64,000 nt of DNA. It comes from Prevotella sp. (GTDB taxonomy: Bacteria > Bacteroidota > Bacteroidia > Bacteroidales > Bacteroidaceae). This document shows, in pieces, positions 38,573 through 48,926 of the stretch. The stretch covers positions 1 through 64,000 of the forward strand of contig JAEEVA010000014.1 of NCBI GenBank assembly GCA_016286995.1, in the 5' to 3' direction. The notes below the pieces were generated by a model. It worked only from the letters and a program-made list of their open reading frames with translations, searched no databases and had not been told where the DNA came from. Position 1 is the stretch's first letter. The number at the start of each line of letters is the position of its first letter. The translations under genes were made by a program, and so were the position numbers.

Positions 38573-40282
38573 CTATTCTTTTTCGAAGTTAAGATACAGG
38601 CAGTTCAAGCCGTTTTGATATTGGTAGTTGATATCCTCGCAATGGTGTTTTAATTGGGGGCTATAGGCCTTGCCAACGTCCTTGACTATGACCGTAAGGC
38701 GCTGCTTTAGGTCCAATATGCTTATGTCGAAAGCCCCAGTACGCCCTGAAGCCTTACCCATTTCCAACTCCTGACCAATCAGTTCCTCCAGACATTCCTG
38801 TACGCTGACAAGTGTCGTAGGGTTAAGGTTCAGGCTACGAATGTATTCCTGAATCATCAATAGTTTGCTTTTGGTGTCCTCTTCATCGTTGAACCAGACA
38901 GAAACGGTGAATGTCCCTTGTTGGCTGTCGTTAGGGGTCAAAAATAGCCAGTGCAGATGCTGTCCTCTGCGCGATTTCAGGTAGATGAAGCCAATGGTTA
39001 TTAGCAACAAAATCCATAGCCCCAATGGTATGGAATACCAGAAACCATCGGGCATCAAGGTTGCGATGAGCCATACGACGGGCAGCATAATAACCAGCGG
39101 GCCGAACTCGATGAACGAAGCCATTCGACTGCGGCCGGACATCATGTAGGCATTGGAAACCAACATCAGCACGGACAAGGGAATCAGACTCTGAACAAAC
39201 AGTCGGATGGGTTCTTCGGAAAGCTGGCGCAGACGTTCGTCGGCACCGTAGATATCGGCCATCACGGAGGGGTAGAGATATACGAGAACCGTCACCACCA
39301 CACAGGCTGAGATGACTATCTGCAAAGCACTCATCTGCAAACGGTTCAGTCCGTTCCAGTCACGCTCTCCATACATCACACCACCGATATACTTTACGGC
39401 ACTATCGGCAGCGTAGGCCATAATCAGTCCGAACGTCACTGTTTGCAGGCAGACACTGAGAATGTACATGCCGTCGGCTCCTTGGGTTTGCAGCACAATG
39501 TAGTTCAGCGCTATATACAGCACTGCCATGATGAGTGCATAGATAGCCGTTGGTACACCACGTTCCAGACTTTGGCTCAGCAATCCCAGATACTCTTTAC
39601 GGTTGCCGATGTTGAAAGCAAAGGGTCTTGGCGGCCTCGTCAGATAAGGTGTGAATACTACCATCGCCACAATGGGCGCTATCAGGCTGGCTATGGCAGC
39701 ACCACGCATACCCATGTTCCACATCACTACCAGCAATAGGTCGAGCAACACATTGAGTATCGTATTCAATACCACGTAGTTCGTCACCAACTTCGGGCGT
39801 CCGCTGATTTCCACATATCGCCCCACAGCATCACACATGAGCCATACCACGCAGGCTGCCAGTGAGAACGGCATATAGTCGACCACCATCGGCAGCAGTC
39901 GCTCCTCGTCAGTCAGCAATAGGGCTATCTGTTTGGAAAACAAGCAACAGACTACCGCCAACAGCCCGTTCAGCACCAACACCGCCGTCATGCTCATTGT
40001 TACCAGACGGTTCACCGTTTTATATTGCTGATTGCCGTAGGCAGACGCCACGATAAGCGCAGCACCAGAGAATAGCATTGCTCCAAAAATCTGCACAACG
40101 GTCAGCACTGGGTCCACCAGCGTCACCACCGATATGGCATCGGCACTGACAGCCTGGCTTACTATGATACCATCTATTGTCGTATTGAGGATCTCCACTA
40201 TCGATGATAACACCGCTGCCACGATGAAGTTACGCAGCGAGTGGTGAATGACAAACAAGTCTCGAGTTGTTTTCTTCAACAT
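38573..40282 (-). CDS. MATE-family transporter with a C-terminal RsbW/HATPase-like domain
   Basis: MATE-type transmembrane region; C-terminus FTVSVWFNDEEDTKSKLLMIQEYIRSLNLNPTTLVSVQECLEELIGQELEMG...LTVIVKDVGKAY. Confidence 0.75.
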   Translation of the reverse strand: MLKKTTRDLFVIHHSLRNFIVAAVLSSIVEILNTTIDGIIVSQAVSADAISVVTLVDPVLTVVQIFGAMLFSGAALIVASAYGNQQYKTVNRLVTMSMTAVLVLNGLLAVVCCLFSKQIALLLTDEERLLPMVVDYMPFSLAACVVWLMCDAVGRYVEISGRPKLVTNYVVLNTILNVLLDLLLVVMWNMGMRGAAIASLIAPIVAMVVFTPYLTRPPRPFAFNIGNRKEYLGLLSQSLERGVPTAIYALIMAVLYIALNYIVLQTQGADGMYILSVCLQTVTFGLIMAYAADSAVKYIGGVMYGERDWNGLNRLQMSALQIVISACVVVTVLVYLYPSVMADIYGADERLRQLSEEPIRLFVQSLIPLSVLMLVSNAYMMSGRSRMASFIEFGPLVIMLPVVWLIATLMPDGFWYSIPLGLWILLLITIGFIYLKSRRGQHLHWLFLTPNDSQQGTFTVSVWFNDEEDTKSKLLMIQEYIRSLNLNPTTLVSVQECLEELIGQELEMGKASGRTGAFDISILDLKQRLTVIVKDVGKAYSPQLKHHCEDINYQYQNGLNCLYLNFEKE

Positions 40283-40382
40283 ACATCTCTTATTTTGACG
40301 ACAAAGGTACCAATTTATTGTCAAACAATCAAGAGCCATTCAGAAAAAATGAATATTATTTGTTTTTTTGCTTACTTATTTG

Positions 40383-40390
40383 TACCTTTG
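40383..40390 (+). promoter_or_regulatory. Promoter TACCTTTG of pepD
   Basis: TAnnTTTG about 35 bp before the ATG. Confidence 0.5.
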
Positions 40391-40422
40391 CGCATAAAAT
40401 ACTAACAATATAACCAGAAAAA

Positions 40423-41904
40423 ATGAATATGAGTGAGTTAAAACCGGCTGTTGTCTTCGCTGAGTTTGCGAAGATTAACCAAATTCCACGCCCTTCGAAG
40501 CGTGAGGAAAAGATGATTGCATACCTGAAAGAGTGGGGTGAGAGTCACGGACTGGACACGAAAGTCGACGAGACGGGTAATGTCATCATACGCAAACCTG
40601 CTACACCAGGTATGGAGAATCGCAAGACCGTGATTCTGCAGAGTCACATGGATATGGTGTGCGACAAACTGGTGGACGTTGACTTTAACTTCGATACAGA
40701 CCCCATCCGTACAACCATTATCGACGATGAGTGGCTGACGGCAGAAGGTACCACGCTGGGTGCCGACGACGGCATCGGTTGTGCGATGGAGCTGGCCCTG
40801 CTGGCTTCTGACGATATTGAGCATGGTCCCATCGAGTGTGTCTTTACCCGTGATGAGGAAACGGGACTGTCTGGTGCCGAAGGCATGAAGGCCGGTTTTA
40901 TGACTGGTGATTACCTGATTAATCTTGACTCGGAGGACGAGGGCGAGATATTCATCAGTTGTGCCGGTGGTCGCAACACGACGGCTAAGTTTACGTTCAA
41001 GAAAGAGGACGCTCCTGCCGGTTCATTCTTCCTGCGTGCCCAGCTGAAGGGGCTTGTGGGCGGTCATTCTGGCGACGACATCAACAAGCAGCGTGCCAAC
41101 GCCATCAAGTTGCTGGGACGTTTCCTCTATCAGACGATCAACAAATATGAAGGTGTGCGCTTGGCCCAATTCAACAGTGGTAAGTTGCACAACGCCATTC
41201 CTCGTGATGGTATGTTTGTGATTGCTGTTCCCCATGATGTGAAGGAGAATATCAAGGCCGACTGGAACGTTTTCGCCTCCGACGTGGCCGAGGAATTCTG
41301 CGTTACTGACACTCAGATGGTGTGGACGATGGAGAGCACTGATGCTGAACCTGTCATCGAGATACAGGTGGCTCGTAATTTTGTCTATGCCTTACAGGCT
41401 GTCGATAACGGCATTTATGCCATCTGCCAGGATCCGGCTTTGAACGGTATGGTGGAAACCTCCAGCAACATTGCCGCTATTCATACTACCGACAGCGAGA
41501 TCAGCATCCTCTCTTCGCAGCGTTCGAATGTGATGTCCAATCTTGACAATATGTGTGCAACCATTCGTGCCACCTTCCAGCTTGCAGGTGCTGAGGCTTG
41601 GTCGAGCGACGGTTATCCTGCCTGGAAGATGCGTTCGCATAGTGAGTTGCAGCGAATCGTTAAAGAGTCGTACGTCAAGCTGTTTGGTAAGGAACCGATT
41701 ATGCGTGGCATCCATGCCGGACTGGAGTGTGGCCTGTTCTCAGAGCGCTATCCGAACCTCGATATGGTGTCGTTCGGTCCTACGTTGCGCTTTGTCCATA
41801 CACCGGACGAGCGTCTGCACATTCCTACTGTCCAGATGGTTTGGGATCACCTGCTCGATGTACTTAGGAATATTCCCACCGTTAAAGGCGTTCCACTTGC
41901 TTGA
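40423..41904 (+). CDS. pepD: Aminoacyl-histidine dipeptidase
   Basis: ILQSHMDMVCDK, GADDGIGCAMELALL, FTRDEETGLSGA, GGHSGDDINKQRANAI. Confidence 0.95.
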   Translation: MNMSELKPAVVFAEFAKINQIPRPSKREEKMIAYLKEWGESHGLDTKVDETGNVIIRKPATPGMENRKTVILQSHMDMVCDKLVDVDFNFDTDPIRTTIIDDEWLTAEGTTLGADDGIGCAMELALLASDDIEHGPIECVFTRDEETGLSGAEGMKAGFMTGDYLINLDSEDEGEIFISCAGGRNTTAKFTFKKEDAPAGSFFLRAQLKGLVGGHSGDDINKQRANAIKLLGRFLYQTINKYEGVRLAQFNSGKLHNAIPRDGMFVIAVPHDVKENIKADWNVFASDVAEEFCVTDTQMVWTMESTDAEPVIEIQVARNFVYALQAVDNGIYAICQDPALNGMVETSSNIAAIHTTDSEISILSSQRSNVMSNLDNMCATIRATFQLAGAEAWSSDGYPAWKMRSHSELQRIVKESYVKLFGKEPIMRGIHAGLECGLFSERYPNLDMVSFGPTLRFVHTPDERLHIPTVQMVWDHLLDVLRNIPTVKGVPLA

Positions 41905-41915
41905 CGCCTTTAACG
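41880..41915. terminator. Hairpin spanning both stop codons of convergent pepD and RSH genes
   Basis: Perfect 12-bp repeat CGTTAAAGGCGT/ACGCCTTTAACG, 12-nt loop. Confidence 0.6.
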
Positions 41916-44179
41916 TTGCGTAATTTTTTGACAAGGGCTTCCAGACGGGTGTTGTCGTCAATCATAATGGTGAGATTGCCGCTGAACAAACCGTCATGGG
42001 AGTCTATGTTGATGGAGCGTAGGATGAGTTTCTCGTCCTTGGAGATAATACTGGTGAGGTTGTTGACAATGCCGATGTCATCGTTGCCGACAATGCGCAG
42101 GGTGATGGCATATTGCGAGGCACCCTTGCCACTCCACTTGGCACGGACAATGCGATAGCCAAAGCGCTTGCGAAGCTCGGGGGCGTTGGGACAATCCTCA
42201 CGGTGAATCTTGATGCCTCCGTTGACAGTGACGAAGCCAAAGACCTTGTCGCCATAGATGGGCTGACAGCAGCGTGCCAGTTGGTAGTCGACACCCTTCA
42301 TGCCTTGGTCGATGACCAAGACGTCATCGGAAACCTGAGTGCTTTGCGTTGAAAGCTTGGAATTGTCGAGTACGAAGTTGGCAGCACTCTCTGCTACGTT
42401 GTTGCCAGTGACGGGCTGGTCGCCGTGCTGCAGTTCCATATAGCGGTCGATAACCACGCCGGCATCGAGCTCGCCGTTGGCTATCTGACGGTAGAAGTCG
42501 CTGACCTCCTTGAATCCGAGCTTGCGAATGAGCAGCTGCATGACGGAGTCGTCCATATCGATATGGCGGTTCTTGAACTTACGCTCAAGAGTCTCTTTGG
42601 CAAAGAGGCCTTCCTTGACCTGTGTCTCTTTCAGAGCCAGTCGGATCTTGGACTTGGCACGCGAGGTCTTGACGATGTTCAGCCAGTCCTGCTTGGGTTT
42701 CTGGTTGGCACTGGTCATAATCTCCACCTGGTCGCCACTCTGCAGCTGCTGGCGCAGACTGACGGCATGGCCGTTGATGCGTGCTCCCGTGCAGGCATTG
42801 CCTATCTTAGAGTGGATATGGTAGGCGAAGTCGAGTACAGTGGCACCTTTGGGGAACTTGTAGAGGTCGCCCTTGGGTGTGAACACAAACACTTCGTCTT
42901 CGTAGAGGTCCATCTTGAACTGATCCATGGCTTCGAGGCCGTCGGCAGTCTCAAGCATGGTACGGATATTGGTGAGCCACTCGTCCATGCCGGCATCGCC
43001 CTTGACGCCCTTGTAGCGCCAGTGGGCAGCCACACCACGCTCGGCCACCTCGTCCATCCGTTCGGTGCGTATCTGTACCTCCACCCACTTCTGGCCTGGC
43101 CCAAGCACGGTGATATGCAGACTCTCATAGCCGTTCGACTTGGGTACGCTAATCCAGTCACGCAGACGTTTGGGATTGGGCTGATACATTGAGGTGATGA
43201 TAGCAAAGACCTGCCAACAGAGGGCACGCTCACGAGTAGCGGTGCTGGCGGCAAAACCATTAGGTACGGTGTCGTCGCTGTCGATGATGATGCGGATGGC
43301 AAAGAGGTCGTAGACACCCTCGAAAGGACACTTCTGCTTCTTCATCTTCTGCCAGATGGAGTGAATTGACTTTGTACGTCCCTTGATATGGAAGTGAAGT
43401 CCGGCCTCGCTGAGTCGTTGCTCGATGGGCTGAATGAACTGGCTGATGTAGGCGTCGCGGCTTTTCTTGGTTTCGCTGAGCTTGTCCTTGATATGGTAGT
43501 AGGCGTCGTGCTCCAAGTATTTCAGCGACAGGTCTTCCAGCTCACTCTTCAGCTTATAGAGTCCCAGCTTGTGGGCAAGGGGAGCATAGAGATAGGCGGC
43601 CTCCTGGCTGACCTGGCGCTTGGCGTCAATAGCAGGATCAACACTAACCCCAGCGGGAGAACCGCTGGGTACGGTATCGGCGTTACCGATATCACGAATC
43701 TGGCGCATTAGGTTGACGCGGTCGGCAATCATAATAAGAATGACGCGCATGTCCTCGGCAAACGACAGCAGCAGGTTGCGGAAGTTCTCGCTCTCGACGA
43801 CGGGATTCTTCTTGTACAGCTGTTGAATGCGCTGCAGACCACGCAGAATACGGGCTACTGATTCCCCGTAGTCGGCCTGAACGTCATCAATGGTCAGGAA
43901 ACCTTCCTCCACACTGGGGCGCAGCAGGATGGCCAGTACAGCATCACGGCGCAGTCCGATTTCCTCGACGACGAGGTGTGCCGTCTGGAAGCTAAGCAGG
44001 ATGGGATTGAGTCCGAACACATTACGGCTGACGTGCTGCTGTTCGATGGTTTCCATCAGGTGACGGCGTATATGATCGACATCTCCCTCATGAAGGCTGT
44101 CGGCAATTTGGTCGTACACGAGCTGGTAGAGTGCCAGCGTCTCTTCCCTTTCCTGTGGTGTGAAGGCTAGTCGTTCCAT
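41882..44179 (-). CDS. RelA/SpoT homolog (HD, synthetase, TGS, ACT)
   Basis: RTKSIHSIWQKMKKQ, YDLFAIRIIID, FVFTPKGDLYKFPKGATVLDFAYHIHS, C-terminal ACT. Confidence 0.95.
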   Translation of the reverse strand: MERLAFTPQEREETLALYQLVYDQIADSLHEGDVDHIRRHLMETIEQQHVSRNVFGLNPILLSFQTAHLVVEEIGLRRDAVLAILLRPSVEEGFLTIDDVQADYGESVARILRGLQRIQQLYKKNPVVESENFRNLLLSFAEDMRVILIMIADRVNLMRQIRDIGNADTVPSGSPAGVSVDPAIDAKRQVSQEAAYLYAPLAHKLGLYKLKSELEDLSLKYLEHDAYYHIKDKLSETKKSRDAYISQFIQPIEQRLSEAGLHFHIKGRTKSIHSIWQKMKKQKCPFEGVYDLFAIRIIIDSDDTVPNGFAASTATRERALCWQVFAIITSMYQPNPKRLRDWISVPKSNGYESLHITVLGPGQKWVEVQIRTERMDEVAERGVAAHWRYKGVKGDAGMDEWLTNIRTMLETADGLEAMDQFKMDLYEDEVFVFTPKGDLYKFPKGATVLDFAYHIHSKIGNACTGARINGHAVSLRQQLQSGDQVEIMTSANQKPKQDWLNIVKTSRAKSKIRLALKETQVKEGLFAKETLERKFKNRHIDMDDSVMQLLIRKLGFKEVSDFYRQIANGELDAGVVIDRYMELQHGDQPVTGNNVAESAANFVLDNSKLSTQSTQVSDDVLVIDQGMKGVDYQLARCCQPIYGDKVFGFVTVNGGIKIHREDCPNAPELRKRFGYRIVRAKWSGKGASQYAITLRIVGNDDIGIVNNLTSIISKDEKLILRSINIDSHDGLFSGNLTIMIDDNTRLEALVKKLRNVKGVKQVERL

Positions 44180-44188
44180 GTTAGTTAA

Positions 44189-44254
44189 GTATTCTCTCTT
44201 TGAGAGTGTAGCGTTCTCTCTTTGAGATTGTGGCGTTGCAATGCAATGGGTGTT
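44189..44254. repeat. 22-bp-period array, three units
   Basis: GTATTCTCTCTTTGAGAGTGTA / GCGTTCTCTCTTTGAGATTGTG / GCGTTGCAATGCAATGGGTGTT. Confidence 0.8.
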
Positions 44255-44259
44255 GGTCG

Positions 44260-45723
44260 CTATTTTTTCCTGACGGGGTCGCAGGTCAGTCCGCAGCCTA
44301 GCTTTTTGAAGATTTTGCGGTCTACCTCGCTGAGCATGACGGTAGAGTGCACCTGACAGCCACGCAGCTTAGGCAGCTGTGCCAAGGCGTCGCGACACTG
44401 CTCGTCGTCTTTTGACAGTACGGAGAGGGCTACCAGCACCTCGTCGGTATGCAGGCGTGGATTCTTGCCACCTAAGTATTCTATCTTTGTCTTCTGTACG
44501 GGTTCTATCAGACTCTGAGGAATAAGTTTAGCCTCATGGCCGATACCTGCCAGATGTTTGGTGGCATTGAGCAACAGGGCAGCGCTGCAGCCGAGTAGGG
44601 GTGAGGACTTGGCGGTAATGATGGTGCCGTCCTCCAACTCCATAGCAGCAGCAGTATGTTCTGTCAGTTCCTGTTTGGCCTGTGCTGCCACGGTGACGCG
44701 ACGGTAGGCGGTGGTAATCTTGGCCTGATTGAACAGCATCAGGATTTTGTTCACCTCACGCTCGTTGTCGATACCGTCGGCCATCTTGTTGGTGGCGTCG
44801 TAGTAGCGACGGATAATCTCGTCGCGACTGGCATTACAGCATACCTCGTCATCGGAGATGCAGAAGCCAACCATATTAACACCCATGTCGGTGGGCGATT
44901 TATAGGGATTCTCACCGTAGATGCCTTCGAACAATGCCGTCAACACGGGGAAAATCTCGATGTCACGGTTGTAGTTGACGGCAATCTTGTCGTACGCCTC
45001 CAGATGGAACGGGTCAATCATGTTGACGTCGTTCAGGTCGGCGGTGGCGGCTTCGTAGGCAATGTTCACGGGGTGTTTCAACGGCAGGTTCCACACGGGG
45101 AACGTCTCGAACTTGGCATAGCCGGCACGGATGCCTCGCTTGTTCTCGTTGTAAAGCTGCGAGAGACATACGGCCATCTTGCCGCTACCGGGACCTGGGG
45201 CAGTGACGATAACCAGCTCGCGGGTAGTTTCGACATAGTCGTTCTTGCCAAAGCCATCGTCGGAGGCAATGAGTTCGACGTTGTGCGGATAGCCGTCAAT
45301 CAGATAATGGACGTACGAACGGATGCCCATACGTTCCAGACGGTGACGGAACTGGTCGGCAGCATGCTGGCCGTTGTAGTGGGTGATGACCACCGAGCCT
45401 ACCATGAAGTCGCGGTTCATGAACTCATCGCGCAGTCGCAGCACGTCCTCGTCGTAGGTAATGCCCAGGTCGGCACGTATCTTGTTTTTCTCAATATCCT
45501 CGGCACTGACCACGATGACAATCTCAATGCTGTCGCGCAATTGTGCCAGCATTCGGAGTTTTGAGTCGGGCTTGAAACCTGGCAGCACGCGCGATGCATG
45601 GTGGTCATCGAACAGCTTGCCTCCTAACTCCAGATACAGCTTACCGTCGAACTGGGCAATCCTTTCGCGGATGTGCTCGCTCTGTATCTTCAGATATTTC
45701 TCGTTATCGAAACCAATCTTCAT
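44260..45723 (-). CDS. DUF1846 family protein
   Basis: MKIGFDNEKYLKIQSEHIRERIAQFDGKLYLELGGKLFDDHHASRVLPGF. Confidence 0.9.
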   Translation of the reverse strand: MKIGFDNEKYLKIQSEHIRERIAQFDGKLYLELGGKLFDDHHASRVLPGFKPDSKLRMLAQLRDSIEIVIVVSAEDIEKNKIRADLGITYDEDVLRLRDEFMNRDFMVGSVVITHYNGQHAADQFRHRLERMGIRSYVHYLIDGYPHNVELIASDDGFGKNDYVETTRELVIVTAPGPGSGKMAVCLSQLYNENKRGIRAGYAKFETFPVWNLPLKHPVNIAYEAATADLNDVNMIDPFHLEAYDKIAVNYNRDIEIFPVLTALFEGIYGENPYKSPTDMGVNMVGFCISDDEVCCNASRDEIIRRYYDATNKMADGIDNEREVNKILMLFNQAKITTAYRRVTVAAQAKQELTEHTAAAMELEDGTIITAKSSPLLGCSAALLLNATKHLAGIGHEAKLIPQSLIEPVQKTKIEYLGGKNPRLHTDEVLVALSVLSKDDEQCRDALAQLPKLRGCQVHSTVMLSEVDRKIFKKLGCGLTCDPVRKK

Positions 45724-45745
45724 CTTTGAACTTTAATCTTTATGA

Positions 45746-47629
45746 TTAGCGTTTACGTTGCTGTTCGCGCATGGCGTCGGCCTGTTTCTGCATGGCCTCC
45801 AGACGAGCGGCGAGACCAGACTGCTTCTTGGGATTGTTCTTATTGGCCTGGTAATTGGCTTCCAGAATGGCCAGGAGCTTCTCATCATTCGTTGTCTTAC
45901 GCAGGGCCCACATGATGATGGCCGAGAAGAGCAGCGAGATGAAGTAGTAGAAGTTCAGACCACTGGAGTAGTCGTTGAAGATGAAGAAGAACATCAGGGG
46001 CATGATGTACATCATCCACTGCATCATCTTCATCTGCTCAGCCTGCTGACCAATCATCTGGTCCTTCTGCTGACGCATGGAGAAATAGGTGTACAGCAGC
46101 TGGGCACCACAGAACAGAATACACGTTAGCGACAGGTGGTCGCCGATGCCCCAGATGTGTTTGCCCCATTCAATGATGGGGTCGTAGGTTGACAGGTCGG
46201 CCATCCACAGGAAACTCTCACCACGCAACTGGATGGCGTTCGGCACGAAGAAGAACATGGCCAGCCAGATAGGCATCTGGATGATCATGGGCAGACAGCC
46301 TGACAGCGGACTGACGCCGTACTTCGAGTAGAGCGACATCATCTCCTGCTGCTTCTTCATCTGGTCTTCAGGCTTGTCGTACTGTTTGGTAGCCTCTTCG
46401 AACTTGGGTTTCAGTACACGCATCTTGGCACTCGACATATAACTCTTCTTGACCATCGGGAAGGTGATGGCTTTGAGTAATAATGTGATGAGAATAAGTA
46501 CGATACCCATATTTAGTCCAAAACCGGTTAGCCAGTCGAAGACATACAGCGTGAACCAGCGGTTAATCCAGCGCAACAGCCACCAGCCCAGGTCCACGAG
46601 CTGTTCCAGGTCAAGGTCCTTGCCGAACTTACTCTGCTGTTCCACGTCCTTGATGAGGCGGAAGTTGTTGGGGCCGATATACATTTCAAACTCCGTAGGA
46701 TTCTGACCAGTGGGGTCGTAGGCCGTCTTCATCTTGGCATCGAAGTGCTTCAGATAGCCCGAGCCTTTCTCGTCCATCGTACTGGTCAGCGTTGCACCCT
46801 TGGCGAAGTTGTCCTTGGCAATGAGTGCCACGCTGAAGAACTGGTTGCGGAAAGCCACCCAGTCGGTCTGCTCTTCAGTCTGCTCTTGAGCTCTGTCGCT
46901 GCTTTCCGACAGTTTGTCGGTGCCACCCGTCGCCTCCTTATAATATATAGAGGTATAGCGGTTCTCAAACGAGAAGCCTCTCTCCTGTTGACGGCAGTGA
47001 TCGGTCCACTCTATCTCCATCTCTTTGTACGACGGTGGGAACAGACCTGCCAGTCCTGTCGTCTGGAACGACATCGACAGCAGGTAGTCCTGTCCTAACT
47101 GGTAACGCATGATGACCTGTCCGCCATTGGCAGCAGTAGCCGTCATGGTGACAGCAGCATCAGTCTGCTCCGATGGTGTGAAGTACAGGTCCTGCGTGAC
47201 GATATTCTCCTGCTTGCCGGCCAGCATGATGTTCATGTTCTGGTCCTTGGCGTCGAACAATGTCACGTCGGGAGCACCGTCAATGCTCTTGAAGTCCTTG
47301 ATGACAGCCTTGCGGATGACGCCGCCTTTTGTGTCGAGCGTCAGTTCCAGCTTGTCGTTTTTCAACACAACCTGCTGAGACGTACCTTGCAGGGCGGTGT
47401 GGAACAGGGCGGTAGTGTCGACGGTAGCATTGTCGACAGCTGAACTGTCGACCACACTTTTGGCTGATTCTTTCTGTGCTTGTTTCTCTGCCTGCTCCTT
47501 CTGGACGGCAGCAATCGAGTCTTGTTGTCGTGCGGCTTCAATCTGCTCTGCCGACGGCTGGTTCCACCAGCTGAAAGCTATCAGTACGACGGCAATGAGC
47601 ACGAAACCGATAATGGTGTCTTTATTCAT
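45746..47629 (-). CDS. yidC: Membrane protein insertase YidC
   Basis: MNKDTIIGFVLIAVVLIAFSWW; FNYGLSLI-type GMNMGIVLILITLLLKAITFPM region; GCLPMIIQMPIWLAMFFFV. Confidence 0.95.
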   Translation of the reverse strand: MNKDTIIGFVLIAVVLIAFSWWNQPSAEQIEAARQQDSIAAVQKEQAEKQAQKESAKSVVDSSAVDNATVDTTALFHTALQGTSQQVVLKNDKLELTLDTKGGVIRKAVIKDFKSIDGAPDVTLFDAKDQNMNIMLAGKQENIVTQDLYFTPSEQTDAAVTMTATAANGGQVIMRYQLGQDYLLSMSFQTTGLAGLFPPSYKEMEIEWTDHCRQQERGFSFENRYTSIYYKEATGGTDKLSESSDRAQEQTEEQTDWVAFRNQFFSVALIAKDNFAKGATLTSTMDEKGSGYLKHFDAKMKTAYDPTGQNPTEFEMYIGPNNFRLIKDVEQQSKFGKDLDLEQLVDLGWWLLRWINRWFTLYVFDWLTGFGLNMGIVLILITLLLKAITFPMVKKSYMSSAKMRVLKPKFEEATKQYDKPEDQMKKQQEMMSLYSKYGVSPLSGCLPMIIQMPIWLAMFFFVPNAIQLRGESFLWMADLSTYDPIIEWGKHIWGIGDHLSLTCILFCGAQLLYTYFSMRQQKDQMIGQQAEQMKMMQWMMYIMPLMFFFIFNDYSSGLNFYYFISLLFSAIIMWALRKTTNDEKLLAILEANYQANKNNPKKQSGLAARLEAMQKQADAMREQQRKR

Positions 47630-47737
47630 TGTTAATTACGTTTTTTACATTTTAAGCTGCAAAGGTACGAAAAAGTGTGAACAATACAAAGCAAATATGC
47701 TTTTTTTTGCTTTTATTCGTAAATATCGTCCTTATTG

Positions 47738-48700
47738 TCACCGCATGTGAACGTCGCGCTGTGGGAACGGAATCTCGATATTGTTTTTGCGGAGAGTATC
47801 GTAGATGCAGTGTAGAATGTCGCTGACGACATGAGCCCGCTTGGGGGCTATAACCCATACAAAGAGTTTCATGTTGACGCCAGAATCGCCCAACTCTCCT
47901 ACGACGGATGCGATGGGACGCGACTTGTCCATCCATTTATGGTTAAGTTTGGTGACAGCGGTAGTAACCATTTTCTTGACTTCGTCCAGATCAGAACCAT
48001 AGGCGACGCTGAACGGTACGGCAGCCAGCACATAGCCACCATTGCGCGACAGGTTCTTGTAGTTGTTCTGGAAGAGTTGTGAGTTCTGGAAAGTGATGAT
48101 TTCACCATAGATGGATTCGATGACAGTGGATGTATAGCTGATGTTATTGACTTTACCCATGATGCCGTTGACTTCGATCCATTCACCGACCTTGATGCGT
48201 CCAGTCATGAGCGACAGACCGTAGAAGATGTTCTCGATGATGTTCTTCGAGGCGAAACCGACACCAGTTGACAATCCTCCCGTGATGGCCAGCAGCCATT
48301 CCAGACTGATGTGCAGGGTGGACAGGGTCATCAGCAGCCAGACACCCCAGACAATGACTTGCAGGACGTTCTTGGCCATAGCGGTACGGCTTTCCGCCGA
48401 TTCCGGGCTTTTGCGCTCGTTGTAGCGGTAGAGCAGTCGCAGTAGCGTCTGGTTCAGGTATGAGAACAGGAACCACAGGCAGAGTACCACGATAATCTTC
48501 AAGAGGTTCACCTGAAGATTCTCCTGGTCGACAATCTTATAGGTCATAACCTTGTGCCACTGGTCACCATGTCCGAACAGTATGGATAGCCACCAGCTGC
48601 CCAAGACGACACCTATGATAATGCCCTGAGGAATAATCACGCGGTGGATGAGGTCATACACCCATGTTCTTGTAATGATGCTCTTCTTATTGAATTCCAT
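47738..48700 (-). CDS. MscS-family mechanosensitive channel
   Basis: GGLSTGVGFASKNIIENIFYGLSLMTGRIKVGEWIEVNGIMGKVNNISYTSTVIESI. Confidence 0.92.
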   Translation of the reverse strand: MEFNKKSIITRTWVYDLIHRVIIPQGIIIGVVLGSWWLSILFGHGDQWHKVMTYKIVDQENLQVNLLKIIVVLCLWFLFSYLNQTLLRLLYRYNERKSPESAESRTAMAKNVLQVIVWGVWLLMTLSTLHISLEWLLAITGGLSTGVGFASKNIIENIFYGLSLMTGRIKVGEWIEVNGIMGKVNNISYTSTVIESIYGEIITFQNSQLFQNNYKNLSRNGGYVLAAVPFSVAYGSDLDEVKKMVTTAVTKLNHKWMDKSRPIASVVGELGDSGVNMKLFVWVIAPKRAHVVSDILHCIYDTLRKNNIEIPFPQRDVHMR

Positions 48701-48845
48701 TTCCCTTGTCTTCTTATTTTCTTACCTTTTTATCTTTTTACCTTCTTTTTATTCCTATAACGCCCAGTTTGTCCGTTTTATTGTGTTTTTTGCTGCTGTA
48801 AGCAAAATAAATCTTAATAAATTTTGAAGTGTGACCATTATTTTG

Positions 48846-48853
48846 TACCTTTG
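48846..48853 (+). promoter_or_regulatory. Promoter TACCTTTG of gyrA
   Basis: TAnnTTTG about 75 bp before the ATG. Confidence 0.5.
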
Positions 48854-48926
48854 TGCGCTCAATGAAAATAGTGAAAAATGCGTCAGCGGGCCTAAAAAGT
48901 GCCTTAAACGCCAAATTGTGAAAATA

